Shown: positions 1-5,849 of the stretch, one piece after another
Numbering within the stretch: position 1 is the stretch's first letter
Layout of the letters: each line of letters opens with the position of its first letter
Assembly: GCA_947174985.1 (NCBI GenBank)
Contig: CAMWLB010000199.1
Coordinates: forward strand, 1 to 5,855
Reading direction: 5' to 3'
Length of the DNA: 5,855 bases
Source: an uncultured Lachnospiraceae bacterium
GTDB lineage: Bacteria > Bacillota > Clostridia > Lachnospirales > Lachnospiraceae
Program-made: the position numbers and the translations under genes
The notes under the pieces: model-generated
The model's input: the letters and a program-made list of their open reading frames with translations, nothing else
The model's database searches: none
What the model was told of the DNA's origin: nothing

Positions 1-335
1 CCGCAGAGGTACATACCATCGAGCATCTGGGTGCGACTTTCCTACGCAATCATCCGGATTATAAAGAAAAAACCGTCTACTTCGGCCCGATGGGCTGCCG
101 TACTGGTTTTTACCTGATTCTGGCAGGCGATTATGAATCCCGCGACATTGTTTCCCTCATGACAGAGATGTATGAGTTTATCCGTGACTATAAGGATGAG
201 GTTCCCGGGGCGTCCCCCATGGACTGCGGCAACTATCTGGACATGAACCTGCCCATAGCAAATTATATTGCAGCGCGGTACTTAGACAATGTTCTCTATG
301 GAATAGACGACAGCCGCCTGATATACCCGAACTAA
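1..335 (+). CDS. luxS: S-ribosylhomocysteine lyase LuxS, C-terminal part (5' end outside window)
   Basis: Cytosolic metalloenzyme that cleaves S-ribosylhomocysteine to homocysteine and 4,5-dihydroxy-2,3-pentanedione, the precursor of autoinducer-2. The frame is open from the left edge (first whole codon at base 3) to a TAA at 333-335, giving 110 residues. LuxS is usually about 150-160 residues, so roughly 45-50 N-terminal residues are cut off by the window edge. The visible part carries the family signatures: HTIEH (fragment residues 4-8) with the two metal-binding histidines and the catalytic Glu, GPMGCRTGFY (28-37) with the catalytic Cys, and DCGNY (74-78) with the third, Cys metal ligand. 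Every active-site residue expected in this portion is present, so the enzyme should be active. The next gene, mtnN, makes its substrate. Identification is near certain; only the start is unseen. Confidence 0.96.
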   Translation, partial: AEVHTIEHLGATFLRNHPDYKEKTVYFGPMGCRTGFYLILAGDYESRDIVSLMTEMYEFIRDYKDEVPGASPMDCGNYLDMNLPIANYIAARYLDNVLYGIDDSRLIYPN

Positions 336-355
336 AAAATAAAAGCAGGTTGAAA

Positions 356-361
356 GAAAGG
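356..361 (+). promoter_or_regulatory. Ribosome binding site of mtnN
   Basis: GAAAGG lies 9 bases before the ATG at 371. It supports that ATG over the in-frame TTG at 350, which would add seven residues ahead of the conserved MKKIGIIGAM start and would place this Shine-Dalgarno inside the gene. Confidence 0.7.
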
Positions 362-370
362 TATTATACT

Positions 371-1069
371 ATGAAAAAAATCGGAATTATCGGAGCTATG
401 GAGCTTGAGGTAGAACAGTTAAAAAGCAAAATGCAGGTTGAACAGATTACAACAAAAGCATCTATGGAGTTTTTCACCGGAACCTTAAACGGCGTTGACG
501 TAGTCGTGGTTCGTTCCGGTATCGGAAAGGTCAATGCTGCGCTCTGTGTTCAGATTCTTGCAGATGTTTTTGAAGTCAGCCATATTATCAACACAGGTGT
601 CGCCGGTTCTCTGAATCCCGTGTTAGATATTGGTGACATTCTCGTATCTAATGACGCTCTTCATCATGACATGGATGTCACAATTTTTGATTATCAGCCA
701 GGAGAAGTTCCGCAAATGGGCTTCCGCGAGTTTAAGGCGGACCAAAACATGATAGAGCTTGCCGTAGCTTCCTGCAAGGAGGTGAACCCTGATATTCATG
801 TTAAAACAGGCAGGGTTGTCAGCGGCGACCAGTTCATTTCAGATAAACAGACCAAACAGAGGCTGATAGATACCTATCAGGGCGACTGTGCCGAAATGGA
901 GGGGGCTTCTATTGCCCACGGCGCTTACTTAAACAACATTCCCTTCGTCATTATCCGCGCCATCTCGGACAAGGCGGACGACAGCGCAGAAATGGATTAT
1001 CCTTCCTTCGAGAGAGAGGCTGCAAAACACTCTGCTCTTTTGGTGGAACACATGATTACGTTATTATAG
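371..1069 (+). CDS. mtnN: 5'-methylthioadenosine/S-adenosylhomocysteine nucleosidase
   Basis: Cytosolic hydrolase that removes adenine from S-adenosylhomocysteine, methylthioadenosine and 5'-deoxyadenosine. From SAH it yields S-ribosylhomocysteine, the LuxS substrate. With the ATG at 371 the protein has 232 residues, the length of the E. coli enzyme. The N-terminus MKKIGIIGAMELEVEQL is the family signature, with E13 matching the catalytic acid (E. coli Glu12). NTGVAGSL (75-82) is a conserved purine-nucleosidase motif. AEMEGAS (174-180) carries E177, the ribose-binding Glu (E. coli Glu174), and RAISDKAD (196-203) carries D200, the catalytic Asp (E. coli Asp197). A constant offset of about three residues between these positions and the E. 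coli active site from mid-protein on supports an intact fold. The gene lies 35 bases after luxS and 10 before dapL. No terminator is visible on either side, so it is probably in one operon with both. Confidence 0.97.
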   Translation: MKKIGIIGAMELEVEQLKSKMQVEQITTKASMEFFTGTLNGVDVVVVRSGIGKVNAALCVQILADVFEVSHIINTGVAGSLNPVLDIGDILVSNDALHHDMDVTIFDYQPGEVPQMGFREFKADQNMIELAVASCKEVNPDIHVKTGRVVSGDQFISDKQTKQRLIDTYQGDCAEMEGASIAHGAYLNNIPFVIIRAISDKADDSAEMDYPSFEREAAKHSALLVEHMITLL

Positions 1070-1073
1070 GAGG
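1068..1073 (+). promoter_or_regulatory. Ribosome binding site of dapL, overlapping the mtnN stop codon
   Basis: A perfect AGGAGG starts on the second base of the mtnN TAG stop (1067-1069) and ends 6 bases before the dapL ATG. The overlap suggests translational coupling of dapL to mtnN. Confidence 0.88.
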
Positions 1074-1079
1074 ATTGCA

Positions 1080-2276
1080 ATGCCAAAATTAAATGAAAAC
1101 TATCTGAATCTGAAAGAAAGCTATCTTTTTTCCGAAATTGCCCATAGAGTGGCTGCTTATACAGCCGCAAATCCCGATAAAAAAGTGATTCGTCTCGGCA
1201 TCGGAGACGTCACGCTTCCCATCGGAAACAGCATCATTAAGGCGCTGCACGAAGGCGTTGACGCGCAGGCTTCTGCCGATACCTTTAAGGGCTACGGTCC
1301 TGAGCAGGGCTATGATTTTATCAGGGATGCCATTGTTGCTTATTATGAGAGAAACGGCGTCACCATCAGCCCCAAAGAAGTATTTGTATCAGACGGCGCA
1401 AAGAGTGATACTGGTAATATAACCGACTTGTTTGCGCAGGACAACGTTATCCTGATTCCCGATCCTGTTTATCCCGTTTATGTGGACACCAACATCATGA
1501 ACGGCAGAAACATTACCTACATGAATGCTACCGCAGAAAATAATTTTCTGCCCATGCCTGACAAAAATCTCCATGCAGACATTATTTATATTTGCTCTCC
1601 CAACAACCCGACAGGCGCTGCCTACAACTATGAACAGTTAAAGGAGTGGGTGGATTACGCGTTGGAAAACAATGCCATCCTGCTCTATGATTCCGCGTAT
1701 GAGTGTTTTATCACTGACGAAACGCTTCCCCGCAGTATTTTTGCTATTGAAGGTGCAAAGAAATGTGCGGTAGAGTTCTGTTCCTTAAGCAAAACCGCCG
1801 GCTTTACCGGTACACGCTGTGGTTATACCATTATCCCTGAAGATTTGAAGTTTACTGCTTCAGACGGCAGGGAAATGTCCGTAAACGCTATGTGGAACCG
1901 AAGGCAGACCACCAAATTCAACGGTGTTTCCTACATCATACAAAAAGGCGCCGCACAGGCCTTTTCCGAAGAAGGCATGGCAGAATGCCGCGCCAATATT
2001 CAGTATTATCAGGAAAATGCCCGCATTATTGCAGAATGCATGGACAAAAAGGGGATTCGCTACTTCGGCGGTGTCAATTCCCCTTATATTTGGTTTGAAT
2101 GCCCGATGGGAATGGAGTCATGGGATTTCTTTGATTATATGCTGAATAAAATCCAGGTGGTTGGCACGCCCGGAGCCGGCTTCGTGAGCAACGGCAAAAA
2201 TTTCTTTCGCCTGACAGCTTTCGGCAGCCGCGAAAACACGGTAGAAGCCATGAAACGCTTTGAAACTTTGTTTTAA
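1080..2276 (+). CDS. dapL: LL-diaminopimelate aminotransferase
   Basis: PLP-dependent fold-type I aminotransferase. It converts tetrahydrodipicolinate directly to LL-2,6-diaminopimelate with glutamate as amino donor, bypassing the acyl branches (DapD/DapC/DapE) of the lysine and meso-DAP pathway. The 398 residues are close to the usual ~400-410. Visible motifs are RLGIGDVTLPIG near residues 38-49, FKGYGPEQGYDFIRDA (69-84), VSDGAKSDTGNI (103-114), DPVYPVYVDTN (128-138), SPNNPTG (173-179), YDSAYE (203-208) with D204 for the PLP ring nitrogen, SLSKTAGFTGTR (235-246) with K238 as the Schiff-base lysine, and FFRLTAFG (375-382) whose R377 should bind the substrate carboxylate. The combination of the GYGPEQG, DGAKSD and SLSKTAGFTGTR blocks is typical of DapL rather than of aspartate aminotransferases. 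It is the last gene of the plus-strand unit and ends just before a terminator. Another class I/II aminotransferase is possible but unlikely. Confidence 0.94.
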   Translation: MPKLNENYLNLKESYLFSEIAHRVAAYTAANPDKKVIRLGIGDVTLPIGNSIIKALHEGVDAQASADTFKGYGPEQGYDFIRDAIVAYYERNGVTISPKEVFVSDGAKSDTGNITDLFAQDNVILIPDPVYPVYVDTNIMNGRNITYMNATAENNFLPMPDKNLHADIIYICSPNNPTGAAYNYEQLKEWVDYALENNAILLYDSAYECFITDETLPRSIFAIEGAKKCAVEFCSLSKTAGFTGTRCGYTIIPEDLKFTASDGREMSVNAMWNRRQTTKFNGVSYIIQKGAAQAFSEEGMAECRANIQYYQENARIIAECMDKKGIRYFGGVNSPYIWFECPMGMESWDFFDYMLNKIQVVGTPGAGFVSNGKNFFRLTAFGSRENTVEAMKRFETLF

Positions 2277-2300
2277 TTTAGAGTAAGAGAAAACGAAAAA

Positions 2301-2341
2301 CCTCTCCGCGCAGTATCTTCTACCGGAGAGGCTTTTATTTT
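2301..2341. terminator. Probable bidirectional intrinsic terminator between dapL and the GtrA-family gene
   Basis: CCTCTCCG (2301-2308) pairs perfectly with CGGAGAGG (2324-2331) around a 15-base loop. On the plus strand it is followed by a T-rich run (TTTTATTTT, 2333-2341), which terminates dapL. On the minus strand the A-rich stretch at 2290-2300 becomes TTTTTCGTTTT directly after the same stem, so it can also terminate the leftward operon, whose last stop codon (2340-2342) lies 8 bases before the stem. Confidence 0.88.
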
Positions 2342-2768
2342 AATCCGCTTTTTTCTTAAAAATCAGAAGCTTGCTGAATATATAATTTATTATGGTCACC
2401 AGTACTGATGAGATAAATATTTTGGCAATCCAGTAATGCATGTGGAACGCATTTACAGTAACCCACATCACTACAATATCCAATATCCATGTGGAAAGAC
2501 GCGAAGCTGCAAAACCACCAAACTCTTTTGCTATATGAGGGTTGTTGCTTTTAAAAACCCATTTCCTGCTCAGGGGATAGGAAAAGGAAACACCCACAAT
2601 CCACCCAAAACTGTTAATCACAAAATTCTGCCACGAAATGTCGGGATTCAACCCTAAATACTTGACCAGAAAGCATGCCGCCCAAGATACAATAGTCGTC
2701 ATCACGCCCACAATCAAATATATGATAATCTCCCGATATTTTGTTATAAGGCTTTTCATTTGTTCCAT
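2340..2768 (-). CDS. GtrA-family small integral membrane protein
   Basis: A protein of 142 residues with four hydrophobic segments at about 13-38, 48-68, 88-108 and 112-134, the layout of the GtrA family. Some members (GtrA of Shigella phages, teichoic-acid and arabinogalactan-linked homologues) are thought to help move lipid-linked sugars across the membrane or to assist a glycosyltransferase; most are uncharacterised. Basic clusters at the N-terminus (MKSLITKYR), after helix 2 (SRKWVFK) and at the C-terminus (FKKK) predict both ends in the cytoplasm. The two halves echo each other: each helix pair ends in a similar motif, YPLSRKWVF (64-72) and NYIFSKLLIF (128-137), as is usual in the family. 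The start is supported by AGGAG 8 bases upstream (minus strand, 2777-2781). It lies 44 bases after the dehydrogenase gene and is the last gene of the leftward unit. No glycosyltransferase is visible nearby, so the substrate cannot be guessed. Confidence 0.88.
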   Translation of the reverse strand: MEQMKSLITKYREIIIYLIVGVMTTIVSWAACFLVKYLGLNPDISWQNFVINSFGWIVGVSFSYPLSRKWVFKSNNPHIAKEFGGFAASRLSTWILDIVVMWVTVNAFHMHYWIAKIFISSVLVTIINYIFSKLLIFKKKAD

Positions 2769-2812
2769 TTTTTACACTCCTGCATATCGCAAGTTAACTT
2801 CTAACTCTTCGG

Positions 2813-3781
2813 TTATATCACATTTCTGGGCTCTCCCACCAAAAAAGCCCGCATGTTTTCAAAAGCTTCCTCTACACAGCGTTTTCGCGCTTCCACACTG
2901 CCCCATGCGAGATGTGGGGTGATAATCAATCGATTACTGTCCTTTATCTTACAAAGCGGATTGTCCACCGCCAGCGGCTCTTTTTCCACAACGTCCAGAC
3001 CCGCCGCCATGATTTCCTCCTGCATAAGCGCTTCATACAAATCATGGTTATTTACGACCCGTCCTCTCGCCACATTGATTAGTATTGCTGTTTTTTTCAT
3101 CTTTTGCAGCGCATCCCTGTCAATAAAATTCTCTGTCAGCCCACTTAAAGGACAGTGCAGGGAAAGAAAATCACTCTCTGCCAAAAGCGTATCTTTATCC
3201 ACTCGCCTGTATGCTGTCACTGTACTGCTGCCTGTGACCGAATGAAAAATCACCCTGCAGCCAAACGCCTGCGCAATTTCAGCCGTGCGCCGCCCTATAT
3301 TTCCCATTCCTACAATGCCCCATGTCTTGCCGGCGAGCTCTGTAAAAGGCAGGTCAAAATTAGAAAACCTGTCCTGCGCGCTGTATGCGCCAGACTTGAC
3401 GTAGTTGTCATAATGGAAAAGCTTCTGCACCAGACAAAGCGCCAGCGTAAAAGTATGCTGTGCCACCATATCCGTACAGTAATTCACCACATTGGAAATC
3501 ACAATACCGCGGCTTTTGCAATATGCCACATCGCAGTTGTCGTAGCCCGTGGCAAACTGACAAATCAGCTTTACCTGTTTGGAATCCTTCAAGGTATCCT
3601 CACACAAAGGCGACTTGTTGGCTATTATAATATCCGCCTCCCGCGTGCGTTCCCGTACCTCTTCCTTTGTGACGGTATTTAAATAGTATGTCACGTTTCC
3701 CAGCTTTTCAAAACAGGAAACATCAATATCAGGTCCAACGCTGTTGCGTTCCAGCATGACAATATTAGGCTTTTTTGACAT
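2813..3781 (-). CDS. D-isomer-specific 2-hydroxyacid dehydrogenase (hydroxypyruvate/glyoxylate reductase-like)
   Basis: Cytosolic NAD(P)H-dependent enzyme interconverting a 2-keto acid and its D-2-hydroxy acid. With the ATG at 3781 it has 322 residues, normal for the family. The Rossmann motif GIVGMGNIG (155-163) sits in the central nucleotide-binding domain. The catalytic triad is complete: R239 in NVARGR, E268 in DVVEKEP and H290 in ITPHLAWG. QFATGYDN (75-82) and the NYCTDMVAQHT block (100-110) are also family-typical. The overall pattern resembles glycerate dehydrogenase/hydroxypyruvate reductase members of Firmicutes, but substrate cannot be read from sequence. The Asp expected after the second Rossmann strand is absent (IFHSVTGSS, 178-186), which may mean NADPH use. 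An ATG at 3805 with a good AGGAAGG site is an alternative start adding eight residues. Still longer in-frame extensions would run into the MCP gene and are unlikely. It lies 37 bases after the MCP gene and is probably co-transcribed with it. Confidence 0.93.
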   Translation of the reverse strand: MSKKPNIVMLERNSVGPDIDVSCFEKLGNVTYYLNTVTKEEVRERTREADIIIANKSPLCEDTLKDSKQVKLICQFATGYDNCDVAYCKSRGIVISNVVNYCTDMVAQHTFTLALCLVQKLFHYDNYVKSGAYSAQDRFSNFDLPFTELAGKTWGIVGMGNIGRRTAEIAQAFGCRVIFHSVTGSSTVTAYRRVDKDTLLAESDFLSLHCPLSGLTENFIDRDALQKMKKTAILINVARGRVVNNHDLYEALMQEEIMAAGLDVVEKEPLAVDNPLCKIKDSNRLIITPHLAWGSVEARKRCVEEAFENMRAFLVGEPRNVI

Positions 3782-3786
3782 CACTT

Positions 3787-3792
3787 CCACCT
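3787..3792 (-). promoter_or_regulatory. Ribosome binding site supporting the dehydrogenase start at 3781
   Basis: On the minus strand AGGTGG lies 5 bases before the ATG at 3781, which matches where family members begin (a short basic lead, then the first beta strand NIVMLE). A competing AGGAAGG (3813-3819), 7 bases before an in-frame ATG at 3805, is at least as good a site and overlaps the last base of the MCP stop codon, so the start is not fully settled. Confidence 0.55.
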
Positions 3793-3818
3793 CTCTGTAG
3801 AACATTATAAGTCCTTCC

Positions 3819-4766
3819 TCATATTTCCGGATTTGCATCCTTGATAATGGGCGGAATCTGGGACAGCATATTGTCGATATCCTCAAACATAGCGCTCTTT
3901 GTTGTGCCAAGATTGCTCGCGCGGTTAATATGCCGGACAACCTCCTGATACTGAATCTTTATCTCATCAAAAAATCGGCATATAGTCTGTAATCTATTCT
4001 GAGAATCTTCAATTACACCGGAAATTTCTGTCTGCACCACAGACGCGCCTTCTGCTGCCTCCGTAATCTGGTGGAAGGAATCATATGTAGCATTTACAGC
4101 TTCGGTTCCCTCGCCAAGGGTCTTTGCAGACACAGCAATGCTTTCATTTAACTGGGTTGTGCCGGATTCTACATTGTGAATACCGGATTCCGCTTCATTT
4201 GCAAGGCCCTTAATTTCTTCCGCAAGTTCCTTGACCTTTGTTGCAACTATCGCAAATCCCCTGCCGCTTTCACCGGCCCTCGATGCTTCAATTGAAGCAT
4301 TTATTGCCAGAATGTTTGTCTCATCTGCAATAGAGACAATTTTGTTGATGCAGCGACGGATACCCTTTACAGCTTCCTGAAGCTGTTCAAACGTATGCTC
4401 CATTTCCACATACGATTCCTCTATCTCCATGGAAGCATGCTTCAGTTCTTCCACTTTATTCTGCGTTTCCGACACCTTCTGATTGATGGAGCTTTTTACC
4501 TCCGAAAACTGCCCGGCCGTATCGTTTATATTGGAAAAGGACTTCCCAAAATCCATAAGCTGCTCCTGAAAATTGTCAGCCTTTTGCAGCACACCAGAAA
4601 AGGAATTGCTGACCATACTCAGTTCCCACAGGGATTCCACTTCCTTATTAATCAACTCATCTTTACAGTCCTTTAAATGCTCTGTCACATACAATACCGG
4701 ATAAAGGCTTTTTTCATTATGGTATACCTGTCCCGACTTTCGCCGGTTCTTATTTGAAGCTAACAT
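3819..4766 (-). CDS. Soluble methyl-accepting chemotaxis protein (signalling domain without membrane or sensor domain)
   Basis: A protein of 315 residues consisting almost wholly of a chemoreceptor cytoplasmic signalling domain. This is a long antiparallel coiled-coil hairpin that, in the family, controls the CheA kinase through CheW and is adapted by CheR/CheB. The hairpin tip is clear: IADETNILAINASIEASRAGESGRGFAIVATKVKELAEE, residues 146-184 (given in pieces: IADETNILAINAS, IEASRAGESGRGF, AIVATKVKELAEE), closely matching the family consensus. Heptad-like helices run on both sides, from about 45 to the tip and back to about 285. There is no transmembrane segment, HAMP or periplasmic domain; only about 45 residues precede the coiled coil, too few for PAS, GAF or Cache. 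No CheR-tethering pentapeptide is evident at the C-terminus (DANPEI). Start ATG is preceded by AAAGGAGG. The FIST protein encoded 12 bases upstream is the obvious candidate for the missing sensor. Identity as an MCP is firm; ligand and output (motility or another pathway) are unknown. Confidence 0.95.
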   Translation of the reverse strand: MLASNKNRRKSGQVYHNEKSLYPVLYVTEHLKDCKDELINKEVESLWELSMVSNSFSGVLQKADNFQEQLMDFGKSFSNINDTAGQFSEVKSSINQKVSETQNKVEELKHASMEIEESYVEMEHTFEQLQEAVKGIRRCINKIVSIADETNILAINASIEASRAGESGRGFAIVATKVKELAEEIKGLANEAESGIHNVESGTTQLNESIAVSAKTLGEGTEAVNATYDSFHQITEAAEGASVVQTEISGVIEDSQNRLQTICRFFDEIKIQYQEVVRHINRASNLGTTKSAMFEDIDNMLSQIPPIIKDANPEI

Positions 4767-4772
4767 AGTCCT

Positions 4773-4780
4773 CCTCCTTT
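4773..4780 (-). promoter_or_regulatory. Ribosome binding site of the MCP gene, overlapping the FIST stop codon
   Basis: On the minus strand AAAGGAGG lies 6 bases before the MCP ATG (4764-4766). It shares two bases with the TAA stop of the FIST gene (4779-4781). This fixes the MCP start and points to translational coupling, which would help keep the two products in proportion. Confidence 0.88.
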
Positions 4781-5834
4781 ATTCAAACACCACGCAAGTC
4801 ATGGACTGATTGACAAACCGGTTATTGTAATGTTCTCCATAGCCGACAAATCCGGCATGGCTGCCAAGCGCAGACATTTCCTGAAGATAGGTCCGCATAT
4901 AATTCCGCTCAGAAAACAGCTTATAACGGAACAGGCAGTTGACAGAAAAAACAGCCGAGCGTTTTGGAAACTCCCTGCAGATGGTCTGAATCGTTTCCCT
5001 CGTAATAGCTTTGTAGTCACCCAGCTCCAACAGTATCAAAACATCGGAATCGTTTACTTGCCGGTAGCATGCCAGCGCGTTTCCGGCAACTTCTTTAATA
5101 GAAATAATACAGGTATCGTCCCCATTGATTTTTCCAAAAGGATTCTGGAATGTCTGCGTCAGTATCTCCTTGTCAGTTACATGGAGAATATTCTGATAAA
5201 CCTGTTTTGCCGGCTTTCCGTTCAGAGAGCCGATGATGTATTTTTCTCTATCCGTATTGGATGCAATAAAACGGTAATTGCCAAGCTGATGATAAATATT
5301 TTCCTTGTAGGTTTTAACTCGTCCGCCATGGTTTTTCACAAGGGCATAAGCAGCAGCATCCTCATAAACCCTGCCGTTAGCAGACACCTTACCCGCATCC
5401 CCGGTTCCTCCCACCAGAGAAATGCCGCTTTGTTTCAAGGCAGTATCAATTGTGGTTAATACACACGCATCGTTTCCGGTACAAAAATCGATGCATACCG
5501 TATCCTGCTTCGAAGCGTTTACTTTCCTGATATCCTCTTCCAAACGATGGATATACTTTACCGGCATGACAGATACCTGTTCAAGCACGTTCGCCGTTGC
5601 ACTGACTCCGCCATAAAAAGCAATGACACTGACTCCCGTTTCTACCACTCCGGTATTATAGCCCATCCCGATGCAACCAATGCTTGGAATATTCGGATAT
5701 AACTTTTCCAAAGTTTTTACATGCACTTCAAACTGAGAATCGTTTGAAAACAACATAATAAACTGCGGGCTTCTCAGTCCGCTCACTGCTTCCGAAAGAT
5801 TTCCGCTCTGGCTCTTCCCAAAAAACTGCTGCAT
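4779..5834 (-). CDS. FIST-domain sensory protein (FIST_N plus FIST_C), probable partner of the adjacent MCP
   Basis: A soluble protein of 351 residues. The FIST domain is a predicted sensory module, proposed to bind small ligands such as amino acids, found in bacterial signal transduction proteins, sometimes fused to MCP, kinase or GGDEF domains. The N-terminal half (about 23-200) looks like FIST_N, with alternating hydrophobic strands and the glycine-rich block LVGGTGDAGKVSANGRVYED (140-159), followed by a hydrophobic strand AAAYALVKN. The C-terminal half (about 205-345) looks like FIST_C. It begins at LNGKPAKQVYQ (204-214) and ends in GFVGYGEHYNNRFVNQSMT (328-346), the typical Gly-Glu-Asn ending. 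No signal peptide, membrane segment or output domain is seen, so it must act through a partner. The start is supported by AGGAGAGG 7 bases upstream (5842-5849). It is the first visible gene of the leftward unit; its promoter is off the right edge. The family call rests on pattern recognition and is good but not certain. Confidence 0.87.
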   Translation of the reverse strand: MQQFFGKSQSGNLSEAVSGLRSPQFIMLFSNDSQFEVHVKTLEKLYPNIPSIGCIGMGYNTGVVETGVSVIAFYGGVSATANVLEQVSVMPVKYIHRLEEDIRKVNASKQDTVCIDFCTGNDACVLTTIDTALKQSGISLVGGTGDAGKVSANGRVYEDAAAYALVKNHGGRVKTYKENIYHQLGNYRFIASNTDREKYIIGSLNGKPAKQVYQNILHVTDKEILTQTFQNPFGKINGDDTCIISIKEVAGNALACYRQVNDSDVLILLELGDYKAITRETIQTICREFPKRSAVFSVNCLFRYKLFSERNYMRTYLQEMSALGSHAGFVGYGEHYNNRFVNQSMTCVVFE

Positions 5835-5841
5835 ACTGCTG

Positions 5842-5849
5842 CCTCTCCT
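5842..5849 (-). promoter_or_regulatory. Ribosome binding site of the FIST gene
   Basis: On the minus strand AGGAGAGG lies 7 bases before the ATG at 5832-5834, supporting that start and showing the gene is complete at its 5' end. Too little sequence remains to the right to look for a promoter. Confidence 0.75.

Noticed and set aside
350..370. TTG start for mtnN adding seven residues
   Set aside because: The ATG at 371 gives the standard MKKIGIIGAM N-terminus and exact family length, and is served by GAAAGG at 356-361.
350..370. Possible promoter before mtnN (TTGAAA at 350-355 and TATACT at 365-370)
   Set aside because: The spacing is only 9 bases, far short of the 16-18 needed for a sigma-70-type promoter.
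1389..1574. Short open frames within dapL, on the minus strand here and on the plus strand at 1892-2145
   Set aside because: All lie inside the dapL coding region in other frames and have no domain features.
2791..2800. Perfect 10-base palindrome AAGTTAACTT in the gap between the dehydrogenase and GtrA-family genes
   Set aside because: Too short and AT-rich for a terminator, without a following T-run; a palindrome this short in AT-rich DNA can arise by chance and there is no sign of a promoter for it to control.
3155..3682. Open frame of 175 codons on the plus strand opposite the dehydrogenase
   Set aside because: Antisense shadow of a gene with a complete catalytic triad; the translation is rich in Cys, His and Arg without domain character.
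3782..3940. N-terminal extension of the dehydrogenase frame, up to 53 residues
   Set aside because: Most of it overlaps the conserved end of the MCP gene in another frame, the peptide has no homology-like features, and internal ATGs at 3781 and 3805 have good ribosome binding sites.
4830..5459. Open frame of 209 codons on the plus strand opposite the FIST gene
   Set aside because: It lies wholly antisense to a gene with clear family motifs and its own ribosome binding site; its translation shows no recognisable domain.
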